NCBI GenBank assembly: GCA_964494625.1
Contig: CAZBRT010000002.1
Coordinates: forward strand, 124,001 to 188,000
Direction: 5' to 3'
Length of the DNA: 64,000 bases
Origin: UBA2784 sp964494625
GTDB taxonomy: Bacteria > Pseudomonadota > Alphaproteobacteria > Micropepsales > Micropepsaceae
Part shown: positions 8,529 through 17,712 of the stretch, one piece after another
How the letters are laid out: each line of letters begins with the position of its first letter
How positions within the stretch are numbered: position 1 is the stretch's first letter
The notes under the pieces: generated by a model
Databases searched by the model: none
The model's input: the letters and a program-made list of their open reading frames with translations, nothing else
What the model was told of the DNA's origin: nothing
Made by a program: the position numbers and the translations under genes

Positions 8529-9748
8529 TCGCCGTTGCCGAAGCGCGCGCGCGCATTCTGGCAGCCCTGTCACCACTTGCTGCCGAAACTGTGCCGATCG
8601 GCGCCGCATCGGGACGTTGCCTCCACGAAGATTTGCGGGCAGAACGCAGCCATCCCGCAGCCGACATTTCCGCGATGGATGGCTATGCCGTTCGCAGCGC
8701 CGACGTGATGAATGTGCCCGCCGCACTTACCATCATCGGTGAGGCGCAGGCAGGCACGCGGTTTTCCGGTCGCATGGCGCACGGCGAAGCCGTGCGTATC
8801 CTGACCGGCGGCATTGTGCCCGATGATGCCGACACCATCATCATCCAGGAGAATGTGACGCGCGACGGCATACGCATCGAGGTGCGCGAGCCAGGCGTTC
8901 CAGGCAAGCATATCCGCCGCGCGGGCATGGACTTTGCCAAAGGCGAAGTGCTCGCCCGCCGGGGAGAATATTTGACGCCTGCCACGCTCGCGCTGATCGC
9001 TGCGGGAAACATCGCAGCAGTTGCCGTCTCCCGGCGCCCGCGCGTGGCCATCCTTGCGACCGGCGATGAAATCGTGCTGCCGGGTTCAGCACGCGATGAA
9101 ACACACATGGTCGGGTCGTCCGGCTTTGCCCTTTCGGAGCTCATTCGTGCGGCGGGCGGTGAAGCCATTGACCTTGGCATTGTGCGCGATGACGTCGCGG
9201 CGATCCGCACTCAGGTTCTGGCGGCACCGCCATTCGACCTTCTGGTCACGCTGGGCGGCGCGTCGGTCGGCGACCACGATCTGGTGAAGCCCGCGCTTGA
9301 GGGTCTGGGGTTCCGCGCCGATTTCTGGAAGATCGCGATGCGTCCCGGCAAGCCGCTTTCGTTTGGCAGGTTGGGTGAAAGCAAAGCGCATGTGCTGGGC
9401 GTGCCCGGCAATCCTGTCTCTGCCTATGTATGTGCGGTTCTGTTCCTTCAGCCTGCCCTCCGCGCGCTGCAAGGCGCGCTGCGAAGTGAGCCGGTTGCGC
9501 TCAAGGCACGGCTTGCCACTGCGCTCAAGGCCAATGACGCGCGAGAAGATTTTTTGCGCGGCATTGTCGTGCAGGCAGCGGACGGGATACTTGCCGCAAC
9601 ACCGCATTCCCTCCAGGACAGTTCAGCCCTGATGCCGCTCGCGCGCAGCAATGCGCTGATCATCCGCCCCCCGCATGCACCGGCGGCGGCGGCAGGCGCG
9701 ATGGTCGATGTGCATCTCATCGGGCGGGTTCATCCACAGGGTGGTTGA
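8525..9748 (+). CDS. moeA: Molybdopterin molybdenumtransferase
   Basis: MoeA inserts molybdate into adenylylated molybdopterin. The 407-residue protein shows the ordered family motifs: SAMDGYAVR, ILTGGIVPDDADTII, ILATGDEIV, LGGASVGDHDLV, RPGKPLSFG and GVPGNPVSAYV. The C-terminal domain is complete. Its ATG overlaps the moaC stop (ATGA), and its TGA sits inside the -35 hexamer of the lexA promoter. It ends the trp/moa run. Confidence 0.96.
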   Translation: MIAVAEARARILAALSPLAAETVPIGAASGRCLHEDLRAERSHPAADISAMDGYAVRSADVMNVPAALTIIGEAQAGTRFSGRMAHGEAVRILTGGIVPDDADTIIIQENVTRDGIRIEVREPGVPGKHIRRAGMDFAKGEVLARRGEYLTPATLALIAAGNIAAVAVSRRPRVAILATGDEIVLPGSARDETHMVGSSGFALSELIRAAGGEAIDLGIVRDDVAAIRTQVLAAPPFDLLVTLGGASVGDHDLVKPALEGLGFRADFWKIAMRPGKPLSFGRLGESKAHVLGVPGNPVSAYVCAVLFLQPALRALQGALRSEPVALKARLATALKANDAREDFLRGIVVQAADGILAATPHSLQDSSALMPLARSNALIIRPPHAPAAAAGAMVDVHLIGRVHPQGG

Positions 9749-9798
9749 CGCGGGGCTGGAACTTACATAGAACGTTCCGGTCTGTTTCGCTTTCGTTC
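9745..9798 (+). promoter_or_regulatory. lexA promoter with perfect LexA box and overlapping partial boxes
   Basis: TTGACG (9745-9750), 17 bases, then TAGAAC (9768-9773) form a promoter. The perfect alphaproteobacterial LexA box GAACTTACATAGAAC (GAAC-N7-GAAC, 9759-9773) covers the spacer end and the -10. Immediately after it are two near matches in the other orientation: GTTC-N7-TTTC at 9774-9788 and GTTT-N7-GTTC at 9784-9798. The layout indicates autorepression by LexA, possibly with cooperative binding. The -35 overlaps the moeA stop codon. Confidence 0.85.
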
Positions 9799-9819
9799 CC
9801 ACATATGGGGGGCCCCGCA

Positions 9820-10521
9820 ATGCTGACCCGCAAGCAGTATGAACTTCTGATGTTCATTCAGGAGCGCATCCGCGAATCAGGGATCCCGCCGTCGTTTGAC
9901 GAGATGAAGGATGCCCTCGACCTCAAATCCAAGTCGGGCATCCATCGCCTTATCACGGCGCTGGAGGAGCGCGGCTTTATCCGCCGCCTGCAGCATCGCG
10001 CGCGCGCGCTTGAAGTCGTGAAGATGCCGGAGAACCTGACGGCTGCCAAAACGGCGCGGCGCGGGTTTGAGCCTTCGGTCATCGAAGGTGCGGGCAAGCG
10101 TGAACCGATGCGGGCAGCGCCACGCGCGGCCAATGACGGTGCCACGGTCATTCCCATGGTCGGCCGGATCGCGGCCGGCATTCCGATCGAAGCGCTGCAG
10201 AACCCGCTCGATTCCATCCCCGTGCCCCAGAACATGCTGGGCAGCGGTGATCACTATGCGCTGGAAGTGAACGGCGACTCGATGATCGACGCAGGCATCC
10301 TCGATGGCGATACGGTCATCATCCAGCGCTGCGAGAATGCGCAGAACGGCGATATCGTCGTGGCGCTGGTGGACAATATCGAGGCCACGCTGAAGCGTCT
10401 GCGGCGCAAGGGCGAGTCTGTTGCGCTCGAAGCGGCCAATCCGCGTTATGAAACGCGCATCTATGGGCCGGACCGCGTGCGCGTGCAGGGCAAGCTTGTC
10501 GGCCTTCTTCGCCACTATTGA
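9820..10521 (+). CDS. lexA: LexA repressor
   Basis: LexA is the SOS-response repressor. The 233-residue protein has an N-terminal winged-helix DNA-binding domain (about 1-65, starting MLTRKQYELL) and a C-terminal S24 self-cleavage domain. The cleavage site is Ala119-Gly120 in GRIAAGIP; Ser154 lies in NGDSMIDAG and Lys192 in EATLKRL. The ATG at 9820 gives the family-standard N-terminus; an in-frame ATG at 9805 would add five residues. Autoregulation is indicated by the boxes just upstream. The gene ends 4 bases from the convergent comEC. Confidence 0.97.
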   Translation: MLTRKQYELLMFIQERIRESGIPPSFDEMKDALDLKSKSGIHRLITALEERGFIRRLQHRARALEVVKMPENLTAAKTARRGFEPSVIEGAGKREPMRAAPRAANDGATVIPMVGRIAAGIPIEALQNPLDSIPVPQNMLGSGDHYALEVNGDSMIDAGILDGDTVIIQRCENAQNGDIVVALVDNIEATLKRLRRKGESVALEAANPRYETRIYGPDRVRVQGKLVGLLRHY

Positions 10522-10525
10522 GCCT

Positions 10526-12703
10526 TCATTCCTGCTGGCGTGACCACGGCCTGTTGCCGCGCATTTCTGCGGTGGTGCGGGCGTGCCATCTTCCGTCTTC
10601 AAGCGTGATCGCAACGGCACCGGTGCGGCGCAGTCTCTCTTCATCAAAGACGAGTGGGCCCCGGCAGAACGCGGCAATGCGCTCCGTGCTCACGACAAGG
10701 TCGGCGACCGAACAATCCTCTGGTGCGGCTTCCGCCTGACCGATCCAGGCGATGCTGAGCGCGATGGTTCCGTCGGGTGCATAGGCTGTCCCGAGACATC
10801 CAAGCCGGTCACAATGAAAACCCGATCCGCGCGCGCGCGCCGCATCCGGCGCCTCGGGATCTTCGCCATCGCGCCGCAACCACAAATCCGCAGCAAAGCG
10901 CTCACTGCGCGGTCGCGCCACACGAAGCCGGCCTTCTTCATCGCGCGCCGCGACGTTCGTGCCATCGCCATGGATCAGGATGTCCGGCTGACGGAAGTTA
11001 GCTGCAAGGAAAAGCGACAGCGCCATCGGTGCCAATCCCCAATAGCGCCATGGCCGTTGCCACAGGCAGAGCCACAAGCCGCCCGCCACAAAGGCGACAA
11101 GGGCGGCGAGCGGCCATGACGGCAGCATGGCTGCAGAGCCCGGCCAATCCTGGACAAAGTGGGCAATCGCCAGCAACTGCTCGATGCCCCATCCCATGAT
11201 CGCCAGCGCAAATGCCTCACCGCCAAACGGCATCAAGAGCATCGCCAGGACGCCTGCCGGCATGATGACGAAGCTGACCAGCGGCGCAGACATGAGATTG
11301 GCCGCGAGCCCATAGGCCGCGACGCGGTTGAAATGGAAGGCGGCAAAGGGCGCCGTCATCAATCCCGCGACCAGAGACGTGAGTGCACTCAGGGCGATAT
11401 AGAGCATCAAGCGGCGCAACATGCCCTCGCGCGTGCGCACGGCTTCCGGCGCCCTGCGGCGGCGTTCGGCCATGGTCTCAAATGCTGCCACCAGCGCGAT
11501 GACAGCGGCATAGGACATCTGGAAACTCGGATCGATCAGGCTCTCGGGGGCCGCGAGCAGAAGGAGGACAGCCGAGATCGCAACCGTGCGCATGGTGATG
11601 GCAGGCCGGTCAATCATCACCGCCACAAACATGAGACCGATCATGAAGAACGAACGCTGCGTCGGTGCTTCAGCACCGCTGAGGAGCAGATAGAAAAATG
11701 ACCCTGCCAGTGCTGCAGCGGCCGCGATTTTCTTGACCGGCCATTCCTGCGCACGCGCACCAAAGAGCATGCTGGAGAGCCGGAGCACGGCAAAGAGGCC
11801 AAGCCCGACAATCGCCATATGCAATCCCGAGATGGACAAAAGATGCTGCAGCGACGAGTCCCGCAACGCCTGCAGATCCTCCTTGTCGATGCCGGAGCGG
11901 TCGCCCGAGATGAGGGCAGCCGCAATCGTGCCGGTGCGATCATCCATCGCCGCGCGGATGCGTTGCGAAATGCCGAAGCGCAGCCGCGCGACAGCCGCAC
12001 TGAAGGCACGCCACGGACCATCACTGGCCAAGGGTTCGATCCGCGTGGCGCCGGAAATCGCATAGCCAAATCCGCCCAGCCGGTCGAAGAAGGCAGCGCG
12101 TCCAAAATCATAGGCGCCCGGCGCCACGGGCTGGGGCGGCGGGCCGAGATTGGCGGTGAGACTGATCCAGTCGCCCGGCCTTATGCCGGCAAGCCCCTTG
12201 CGTACAGAGATGCGCACGCGTGCAGGTGTTGCTGCGGCGTCAAGCCGCGCAATGACGACGCCATCCAGCACGACACGGGCGGCACCATCCTCGTGGGCAA
12301 AGATCTCGACCACGCGGCCCTTTACTTCGCGCAGGCCCAATTCGCGCGTGAGGATCGGCGCGTCGTTCAGCGCCGTGTTGAGGGTTGCCGCGAAGAACCC
12401 GGCCCCGATTGCTGAAAGGGCAAGTGCCGTCAGACGCAGCGCCTGACGCTTTCGCGTAGCCGTGGCAAGCGCAACGCCGAGAACCGCAAGCGCAAGCGCG
12501 CCGAGGAGCCCTGGCTCAAACGGCAAGGCAAAATAGATGCCGATCCCGGCCCCAATAAAGACCGGCAGCCAGAGGGCGAAACGGTCCCACTCGGCCCACA
12601 GGGCAGCACCCACGCTTGCGGTCAATCGTGACGCAAAGGCTGGCACCCCCGGCATTTGCGCACCTCCCCGCCCTTGGGCCTTCGCCCTTGCTTCCATGGC
12701 CAT
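10526..12703 (-). CDS. comEC: ComEC/Rec2-family DNA-uptake membrane protein
   Basis: ComEC forms the inner-membrane channel for single-stranded DNA in transformation. The protein has about 725 residues from the ATG at 12703 (start uncertain). It has an N-terminal DUF4131-like part with paired helices and a soluble region (GDWISLTANLG), then the multi-helix Competence domain with ISGLHMAIVG and LLSGAEAPTQRSFFM. The C-terminal part lacks the HxHxDH motif of the metallo-beta-lactamase domain found in longer ComEC proteins. It converges on lexA and diverges from gltX with only 42 bases between starts. Whether this organism is competent is unknown. Confidence 0.88.
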   Translation of the reverse strand: MAMEARAKAQGRGGAQMPGVPAFASRLTASVGAALWAEWDRFALWLPVFIGAGIGIYFALPFEPGLLGALALAVLGVALATATRKRQALRLTALALSAIGAGFFAATLNTALNDAPILTRELGLREVKGRVVEIFAHEDGAARVVLDGVVIARLDAAATPARVRISVRKGLAGIRPGDWISLTANLGPPPQPVAPGAYDFGRAAFFDRLGGFGYAISGATRIEPLASDGPWRAFSAAVARLRFGISQRIRAAMDDRTGTIAAALISGDRSGIDKEDLQALRDSSLQHLLSISGLHMAIVGLGLFAVLRLSSMLFGARAQEWPVKKIAAAAALAGSFFYLLLSGAEAPTQRSFFMIGLMFVAVMIDRPAITMRTVAISAVLLLLAAPESLIDPSFQMSYAAVIALVAAFETMAERRRRAPEAVRTREGMLRRLMLYIALSALTSLVAGLMTAPFAAFHFNRVAAYGLAANLMSAPLVSFVIMPAGVLAMLLMPFGGEAFALAIMGWGIEQLLAIAHFVQDWPGSAAMLPSWPLAALVAFVAGGLWLCLWQRPWRYWGLAPMALSLFLAANFRQPDILIHGDGTNVAARDEEGRLRVARPRSERFAADLWLRRDGEDPEAPDAARARGSGFHCDRLGCLGTAYAPDGTIALSIAWIGQAEAAPEDCSVADLVVSTERIAAFCRGPLVFDEERLRRTGAVAITLEDGRWHARTTAEMRGNRPWSRQQE

Positions 12704-12745
12704 GCATTGTGCTAGGAAGGCGGCCAATTCCACCACTGTTGCCGT

Positions 12746-14167
12746 ATGGATGCCATGGCGCAAGACCGCCCGCTTGTTACCCGCTTTGCCCCCTCGCCGA
12801 CCGGCTTTCTGCATATCGGCGGCGCGCGCACGGCCCTGTTCAACTGGCTTTACGCCCGGCATTTCGGCGGGCAGTTCCGCCTGCGCATCGAAGATACCGA
12901 CCGCGAGCGCTCAAAGCCCGAGGCGATTGACGCGATCCTGCAAGGGCTCTCCTGGCTTGGGCTTGATTGGGATGGCGAAGTCGTTTTCCAGTTCGCGCGC
13001 GCCGCACGCCATGCCGAGGTCGCGCATGCACTGTTGGCCAAGGGCAAGGCCTATCATTGCTATGCGACGCCGGAAGAGCTGGAGGAGATGCGCAACCAGC
13101 AGAAGGCGGAAGGAAAGCCCCAGCGCTATGATGGCCGCTGGCGTGATCGCGCGGTGGATGGTGCCCACCGGAATGTGAAGCCCGTCATCCGCATCAAATC
13201 GCCCCAGACCGGCGAGACGCTGATCGACGACCGCGTGCAGGGCGAGGTGCGCTTCCGCAATGATGTACTCGATGACTTCGTCCTGCTTCGGTCCGACGGC
13301 ACGCCGACCTACATGCTTTCGGTGGTGGTCGATGATTTCGACATGGGTGTGACCCATGTGATCCGCGGCGACGATCATTTGACCAATGCCGCCCGCCAGC
13401 GCCAGATCATCGATGCGATGGAATGGACCGCGCCGGTCTATGCGCATCTGCCGATGCTGCATGGTCCGGACGGCGCCAAGCTGTCGAAACGGCACGGCGC
13501 GCAGGGCATCCATGAATTCGAGGGCATGGGTTATCTGCCGGAGGCGATGCGGAATTATCTTCTGCGGCTGGGCTGGAGCCATGGCGATGACGAGCTCATC
13601 GCGACCAGTCAGGCGATCCAGTGGTTTGACCTTGACGCCGTGCAGAAAAGCCCGGCGCGGCTTGACTACAAGAAGCTCGATTTCGTCAACGGCCATTACG
13701 TCCGTGAAGCGGATGATGCGCGGCTTGCCGATCTCGTGCTCGACCAGCGAAAGGCGAAGGGCGAGCCCGCGGCAAATGCGGCTCAGCGCGACATGCTGAT
13801 TGCGGGCATGAAGGGTCTCAAGGACCGCGCCAAGACAATCATCGAACTTGCCGACAGTGCGGCCTATATCTTCGCTGCAAGACCGCTCATTTTCGACGAC
13901 AAGGCCGCCAAGATCCTGACCACCGAAGCGCGCGCAACACTTGTCGCGCTTTCCGGGGCGCTTGGCGCCGCCAATTGGGATGCCGCGTCACTTGAAGCGG
14001 CCGTGCGCCAGTTTGCCGAAAGCTCTGGCCGCAAGCTCGGCGATGCCGCCCAGCCTTTGCGGGCTGCCCTGACGGGCCGCGCCACCTCTCCGCCCGTCTT
14101 CGATGTGATGGCAACGCTCGGCAGGGATGAGAGCCTTGCCCGGATCCGCGACGCCGCGGCAGGCTGA
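12746..14167 (+). CDS. gltX: Glutamyl-tRNA synthetase
   Basis: GltX charges tRNA-Glu and, in many alphaproteobacteria lacking GlnRS, also tRNA-Gln, which is later amidated. The 473-residue class I enzyme has the HIGH-type motif in PSPTGFLHIGGAR (17-28) and the KMSKS-type motif KLSKR (245-249). The anticodon-binding C-terminal helices are complete. The start could be 12746 or the in-frame ATG at 12755. Many alphaproteobacteria carry two gltX copies; this one lies beside gltA. Confidence 0.96.
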   Translation: MDAMAQDRPLVTRFAPSPTGFLHIGGARTALFNWLYARHFGGQFRLRIEDTDRERSKPEAIDAILQGLSWLGLDWDGEVVFQFARAARHAEVAHALLAKGKAYHCYATPEELEEMRNQQKAEGKPQRYDGRWRDRAVDGAHRNVKPVIRIKSPQTGETLIDDRVQGEVRFRNDVLDDFVLLRSDGTPTYMLSVVVDDFDMGVTHVIRGDDHLTNAARQRQIIDAMEWTAPVYAHLPMLHGPDGAKLSKRHGAQGIHEFEGMGYLPEAMRNYLLRLGWSHGDDELIATSQAIQWFDLDAVQKSPARLDYKKLDFVNGHYVREADDARLADLVLDQRKAKGEPAANAAQRDMLIAGMKGLKDRAKTIIELADSAAYIFAARPLIFDDKAAKILTTEARATLVALSGALGAANWDAASLEAAVRQFAESSGRKLGDAAQPLRAALTGRATSPPVFDVMATLGRDESLARIRDAAAG

Positions 14168-14189
14168 ACAGGTTTCTTCCCGAAACGGG

Positions 14190-14219
14190 GTGACGCCGTT
14201 AACCCAAACGGCCTATAAT
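14190..14219 (+). promoter_or_regulatory. gltA promoter with an inverted repeat in the spacer
   Basis: A consensus TATAAT lies at 14214-14219, with GTGACG at 14190-14195 and 18 bases between. The spacer contains the perfect 6-base inverted repeat GCCGTT-N6-AACGGC (14195-14212), placed where a repressor could block RNA polymerase. It could instead be a remnant of a gltX terminator, but no T-tract follows. The leader before the gltA ATG would be about 95 bases. Confidence 0.6.
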
Positions 14220-14322
14220 CTGCGCTGTCCCGGCGGGAGTTGGCTTTAGCGGTCATCGCCCAGTCAACCAATTGATTTACCAACATAATTCCATCAACTC
14301 CGAATCGCGAGAATGGCCTGCC

Positions 14323-15630
14323 ATGAACCAGAGCGACACCAAGCCCGGTGGCACTGCCACCCTGACCTACAAAGACAAGAAGATCGACCTGCCGGTTCTG
14401 GCCGGATCGGTGGGGCCGGACGTGATCGACATCCGCAAGCTTTACGCGGAATCGGATGCCTTCACCTACGACCCCGGCTTCACGTCAACCGCCAGCTGCG
14501 AGTCCCGCATCACCTATATCGATGGCGATGCCGGCGTGCTGCTTTATCGCGGCTACCCGATCGATCAGCTGGCCGAACAGGGCGACTTTCTGGAGACCTG
14601 CTATCTCCTCCTGCATGGCGAGTTGCCGAACAGCGAGCAGATGAAGGATTTTGACCGCGCCATCACCTATCACACCATGCTGCACGAGCAGCTCTCCACC
14701 TTCTATCGCGGCTTCCGTCGCGACGCGCATCCGATGGCCGTGATGGTGGGAACGGTCGGCGCGCTTTCGGCCTTCTATCACGACAGCCTCGACATCAACG
14801 ATCTGCGCCAGCGGACGGTTGCAAGCCACCGCCTGATCGCCAAGATGCCGACGATCGCGGCGATGGCGTTCAAATATTCGATGGGCCAGCCTTTCGTCTA
14901 TCCGCGCAACGATCTTGGCTATGCCGAGAACTTCCTGCGGATGTGCTTTGCGGTGCCCGCCGAGGACTACAAGGTGAACCCGGTTCTGGCGCGCGCGCTG
15001 GACCGCATATTCATCCTGCATGCCGATCACGAGCAGAACGCCTCGACATCCACCGTACGGCTTGCCGGCTCGTCGGGCGCCAATCCCTTTGCATGCATCG
15101 CAGCCGGCATTGCCTGCCTGTGGGGCCCTGCCCATGGCGGCGCCAATGAAGCCGCCCTCAAGATGCTTGAGGATATCGGCACGGTCGACAAGATCCCCGC
15201 CTATATCGCCAAAGTGAAGGACAAGAACAGCGGCGTGCGCCTGATGGGCTTTGGCCATCGCGTGTACAAAAACTATGACCCGCGCGCACGCGTGATGCAG
15301 AAAACCTGCCACGAAGTTCTGGACGAACTTGGTGTCCGCAACGACCCCTTGCTTGAGGTCGCGATGGAGCTGGAGCGGATCGCGCTTTCCGACAGCTATT
15401 TCATCGAGAAGAAGCTCTATCCCAATATCGACTTCTATTCCGGCATCACGCTGAAGGCGATGGGCTTCCCCACTTCGATGTTTACGGCCCTGTTTGCGCT
15501 CGCCCGCACCGTCGGCTGGATCGCGCAGTGGAAGGAAATGATCGAGGACCCGGCGCAGAAGATCGGCCGCCCGCGGCAGGTCTATACGGGCCACACGCAG
15601 CGCCCCTACGTGCCGCTGCATAAGCGCTGA
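14323..15630 (+). CDS. gltA: Citrate synthase
   Basis: GltA condenses acetyl-CoA and oxaloacetate at the entry of the TCA cycle. The 435-residue protein is of the hexameric bacterial type with the N-terminal extension (SVGPDVIDIRKLY, FTYDPGFTSTASCES). Active-site regions are intact: HADHEQNAST (233-242), HGGANEAA (271-278) and GFGHRVYKNYDPRA (309-322). The start is the ATG at 14323; the frame is open to 14272 but that extension overlaps no conserved sequence. It has its own promoter and ends before a strong hairpin shared with lpxB. Confidence 0.97.
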   Translation: MNQSDTKPGGTATLTYKDKKIDLPVLAGSVGPDVIDIRKLYAESDAFTYDPGFTSTASCESRITYIDGDAGVLLYRGYPIDQLAEQGDFLETCYLLLHGELPNSEQMKDFDRAITYHTMLHEQLSTFYRGFRRDAHPMAVMVGTVGALSAFYHDSLDINDLRQRTVASHRLIAKMPTIAAMAFKYSMGQPFVYPRNDLGYAENFLRMCFAVPAEDYKVNPVLARALDRIFILHADHEQNASTSTVRLAGSSGANPFACIAAGIACLWGPAHGGANEAALKMLEDIGTVDKIPAYIAKVKDKNSGVRLMGFGHRVYKNYDPRARVMQKTCHEVLDELGVRNDPLLEVAMELERIALSDSYFIEKKLYPNIDFYSGITLKAMGFPTSMFTALFALARTVGWIAQWKEMIEDPAQKIGRPRQVYTGHTQRPYVPLHKR

Positions 15631-15639
15631 CGAGCCAGG

Positions 15640-15667
15640 CCCTCTCCGTTTCCAGAAGCGGAGAGGG
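15640..15667. terminator. Bidirectional hairpin between gltA and lpxB
   Basis: CCCTCTCCG (15640-15648) and CGGAGAGGG (15659-15667) form a perfect 9-bp stem with a 10-base loop. It lies 9 bases after the gltA stop and 13 bases from the lpxB stop on the other strand. There is no clear T-tract, so it is a stem-type rather than classical intrinsic terminator. Confidence 0.65.
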
Positions 15668-15680
15668 TGCCCTTCGCGGC

Positions 15681-16859
15681 TCAGCTTTTTGAGCGCGCGG
15701 CAATCACCGACAATACCCGGTCGGCCGCTCGCGCTGCAGGCTTCAGATCATTGATCCCCAATGCGTCCGCGGCCAAGGCAAGATCGCGGCGCTGCGCCTC
15801 TGCCGCGGCCGGGTCCGTCAGCAGGCGTGCGAGCGCATCGGCCATCGCTTCAGGCACGAGCTTTTCCTGGATGAATTCAGGCACGGCCTCGCGCCCCAGA
15901 ATGAGGTTCGCGATTGTCACGAACTTCACCTTGATGAGGCGGCGCCAGACCGCAACGGTCAGGCGGCCCATCCGGTAGGCGACAATCATCGGGCAACCTG
16001 CCACGGCCAATTCGGTTGCAACCGTGCCCGATGCCGCCAGCGCCGCATCAGCTGCGTCGAAAGCCGCAAACTTGTCGTCATCGGTCTCAAGGAAATGCAA
16101 AGGCACGGGCCAATCCGCGCAACCTGCCCGCACGCGCCACGCGACACCCGGCACAAGCGGAAGCACGCAGTGCAGGCCGGGAACATTCGTCGCCAACCGC
16201 GCCACAGTTTCGCGGAAAGGTCCGAGGAGATAATTCACCTCGGCCCTTCGGCTGCCCGGCAGCACACACAGGATTTTCTGGCCCGGCCCGATGCCAAGGC
16301 GTGCCCGAAGGGCCGCACCGCCGGTCATGCGCGCGGCACGCTCAGCAACCGGATGGCCGACAAAGGTCGCGGGCAGGCCAAAGGCCGCATAGAACGCGGG
16401 CTCAAACGGCAGGAGGCAAAGTACCTCATCAAATGTCCTGGCAAGCGCCTTTGCGCGCCCCGGGCGCGACGCCCAGATCTGCGGCGACACGTATTTGATG
16501 AGCGGAATGGAATTGTCGTGGCCGCGGATGCGCTTTGCCACACGATGATTGAAGTCACCGCTGTCGATCAGGACCACGGCGTCGGGTTTTGTCCGCAAGG
16601 CAAAGGATGCAACTTCGCGCATGCGGCGCATGATGCCGGCGAGGCGCGGCAGAACCTCACGGATGCCCATGACCGTGAGGTCGGCGATGTCAAAAAGGCT
16701 GACAAGACCCTGTCTGCGCATCGCCGGGCCGCCGACACCGGTGATGACGATGCCGGGCCGGGCCTTTCGCAGCGCCATCATCAGTTCCGCGCCGATGGCA
16801 TCGCCCGATGGCTCGCCCGCCACCAGCATCACGGTCATGAGGCGTGTGTCAGGCAGCAT
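15681..16859 (-). CDS. lpxB: Lipid-A-disaccharide synthase
   Basis: LpxB joins UDP-2,3-diacylglucosamine and lipid X to form the lipid A disaccharide at the inner face of the membrane. The 392-residue GT19 protein shows VAGEPSGDAIGAELM near the N-terminus, VLIDSGDFNHRVAK, YVSPQIWASRPGRAK and VLPGSRRAEV, followed by the C-terminal GTVATELAVAGCP nucleotide-sugar site. Its start overlaps the lpxI stop by 11 bases, so it is the last gene of the lpx cluster here. Confidence 0.96.
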   Translation of the reverse strand: MLPDTRLMTVMLVAGEPSGDAIGAELMMALRKARPGIVITGVGGPAMRRQGLVSLFDIADLTVMGIREVLPRLAGIMRRMREVASFALRTKPDAVVLIDSGDFNHRVAKRIRGHDNSIPLIKYVSPQIWASRPGRAKALARTFDEVLCLLPFEPAFYAAFGLPATFVGHPVAERAARMTGGAALRARLGIGPGQKILCVLPGSRRAEVNYLLGPFRETVARLATNVPGLHCVLPLVPGVAWRVRAGCADWPVPLHFLETDDDKFAAFDAADAALAASGTVATELAVAGCPMIVAYRMGRLTVAVWRRLIKVKFVTIANLILGREAVPEFIQEKLVPEAMADALARLLTDPAAAEAQRRDLALAADALGINDLKPAARAADRVLSVIAARSKS

Positions 16860-17712
16860 GACCTTCGCTGTCCACGCCAGCGATGAAAATGCCGAGCCGG
16901 TCGGCCAGCGCGCACACTTCCTCGCGTCCCACGATCAGCGCCTGCCCCGCTTCCACGGCAATGCCCGCAAGACCTGCGGCGGCTGCACCCTCAATCGTGT
17001 GACGGCCGATGGTCGGCAGGTCAAAGCGGCGGTCCTGCTGGGGTTTGGCAGCCTTGATCAGGACGCCGCGCCGGGCAGACGGGGTACCGCGCAGATCCTC
17101 GGCCAAGTTGGCGACACGACGCAGCATTTCATCCGTTCCTTCGGCAGCCTCGACCGCAAGAACATAGCCGTCGCAGACCACACAGCCCTGTCCGAAATCA
17201 AACTCGCCCAGCACGCGCAACAATTTCAGTCCCCGCGCGATGTCGGCACAGGCCGTCTCGCCGGGCTGCATCACCGTGTGGATGCCCCGGTCCGCGCGCA
17301 GCGAGGTCATGATTTCCTCAGGGCGCACCACGGTCACACCCCACGACGCGATATGGTCAACGACCACACGCATGATGGCGTCATCGCCCCGCACCGCAGC
17401 CAGCAGGATCTTGCCCAGAAGTTTGACAAGGCTTGCGTCCGGCGCACGCAGGGAACGGAAATTGGGCCGGGCGACCTTGCCCGCAAACGTTACGCCATCA
17501 CACTGGTTTCCCAGCAGCAGCGCCTTGATCTCGTTGGCGCCGGTGATGTGCGCGCGGCCATGGGGGAAACCTGTGATCCAGCCCTCCGCGAAACCTTCGA
17601 GGCCGATGACAAATACTTCCCGGCCGCTGTCGCGCCAGATTTCCGCCAGCCTGCGGGGCAATTCACCACCGCCTGCAATAACGGCCAGTTTGCGGATGGC
17701 GGCGGCGCTCAC
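16849..17712 (-). CDS. lpxI: UDP-2,3-diacylglucosamine pyrophosphatase, LpxI type
   Basis: LpxI (DUF1009) hydrolyses UDP-2,3-diacylglucosamine to lipid X and UMP, replacing LpxH in alphaproteobacteria. The 287-residue protein starts with AVIAGGGELPRRLAE and carries GEFDFGQGCVV, the conserved central GTDEMLRR segment and the C-terminal LPTIGRHTIEGAAAAGLAGIAV, with the acid/His pattern of the family. It starts at a GTG overlapping the lpxA TGA by 4 bases. Its place between lpxA and lpxB is the normal order. Confidence 0.94.
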   Translation of the reverse strand: MSAAAIRKLAVIAGGGELPRRLAEIWRDSGREVFVIGLEGFAEGWITGFPHGRAHITGANEIKALLLGNQCDGVTFAGKVARPNFRSLRAPDASLVKLLGKILLAAVRGDDAIMRVVVDHIASWGVTVVRPEEIMTSLRADRGIHTVMQPGETACADIARGLKLLRVLGEFDFGQGCVVCDGYVLAVEAAEGTDEMLRRVANLAEDLRGTPSARRGVLIKAAKPQQDRRFDLPTIGRHTIEGAAAAGLAGIAVEAGQALIVGREEVCALADRLGIFIAGVDSEGHAA

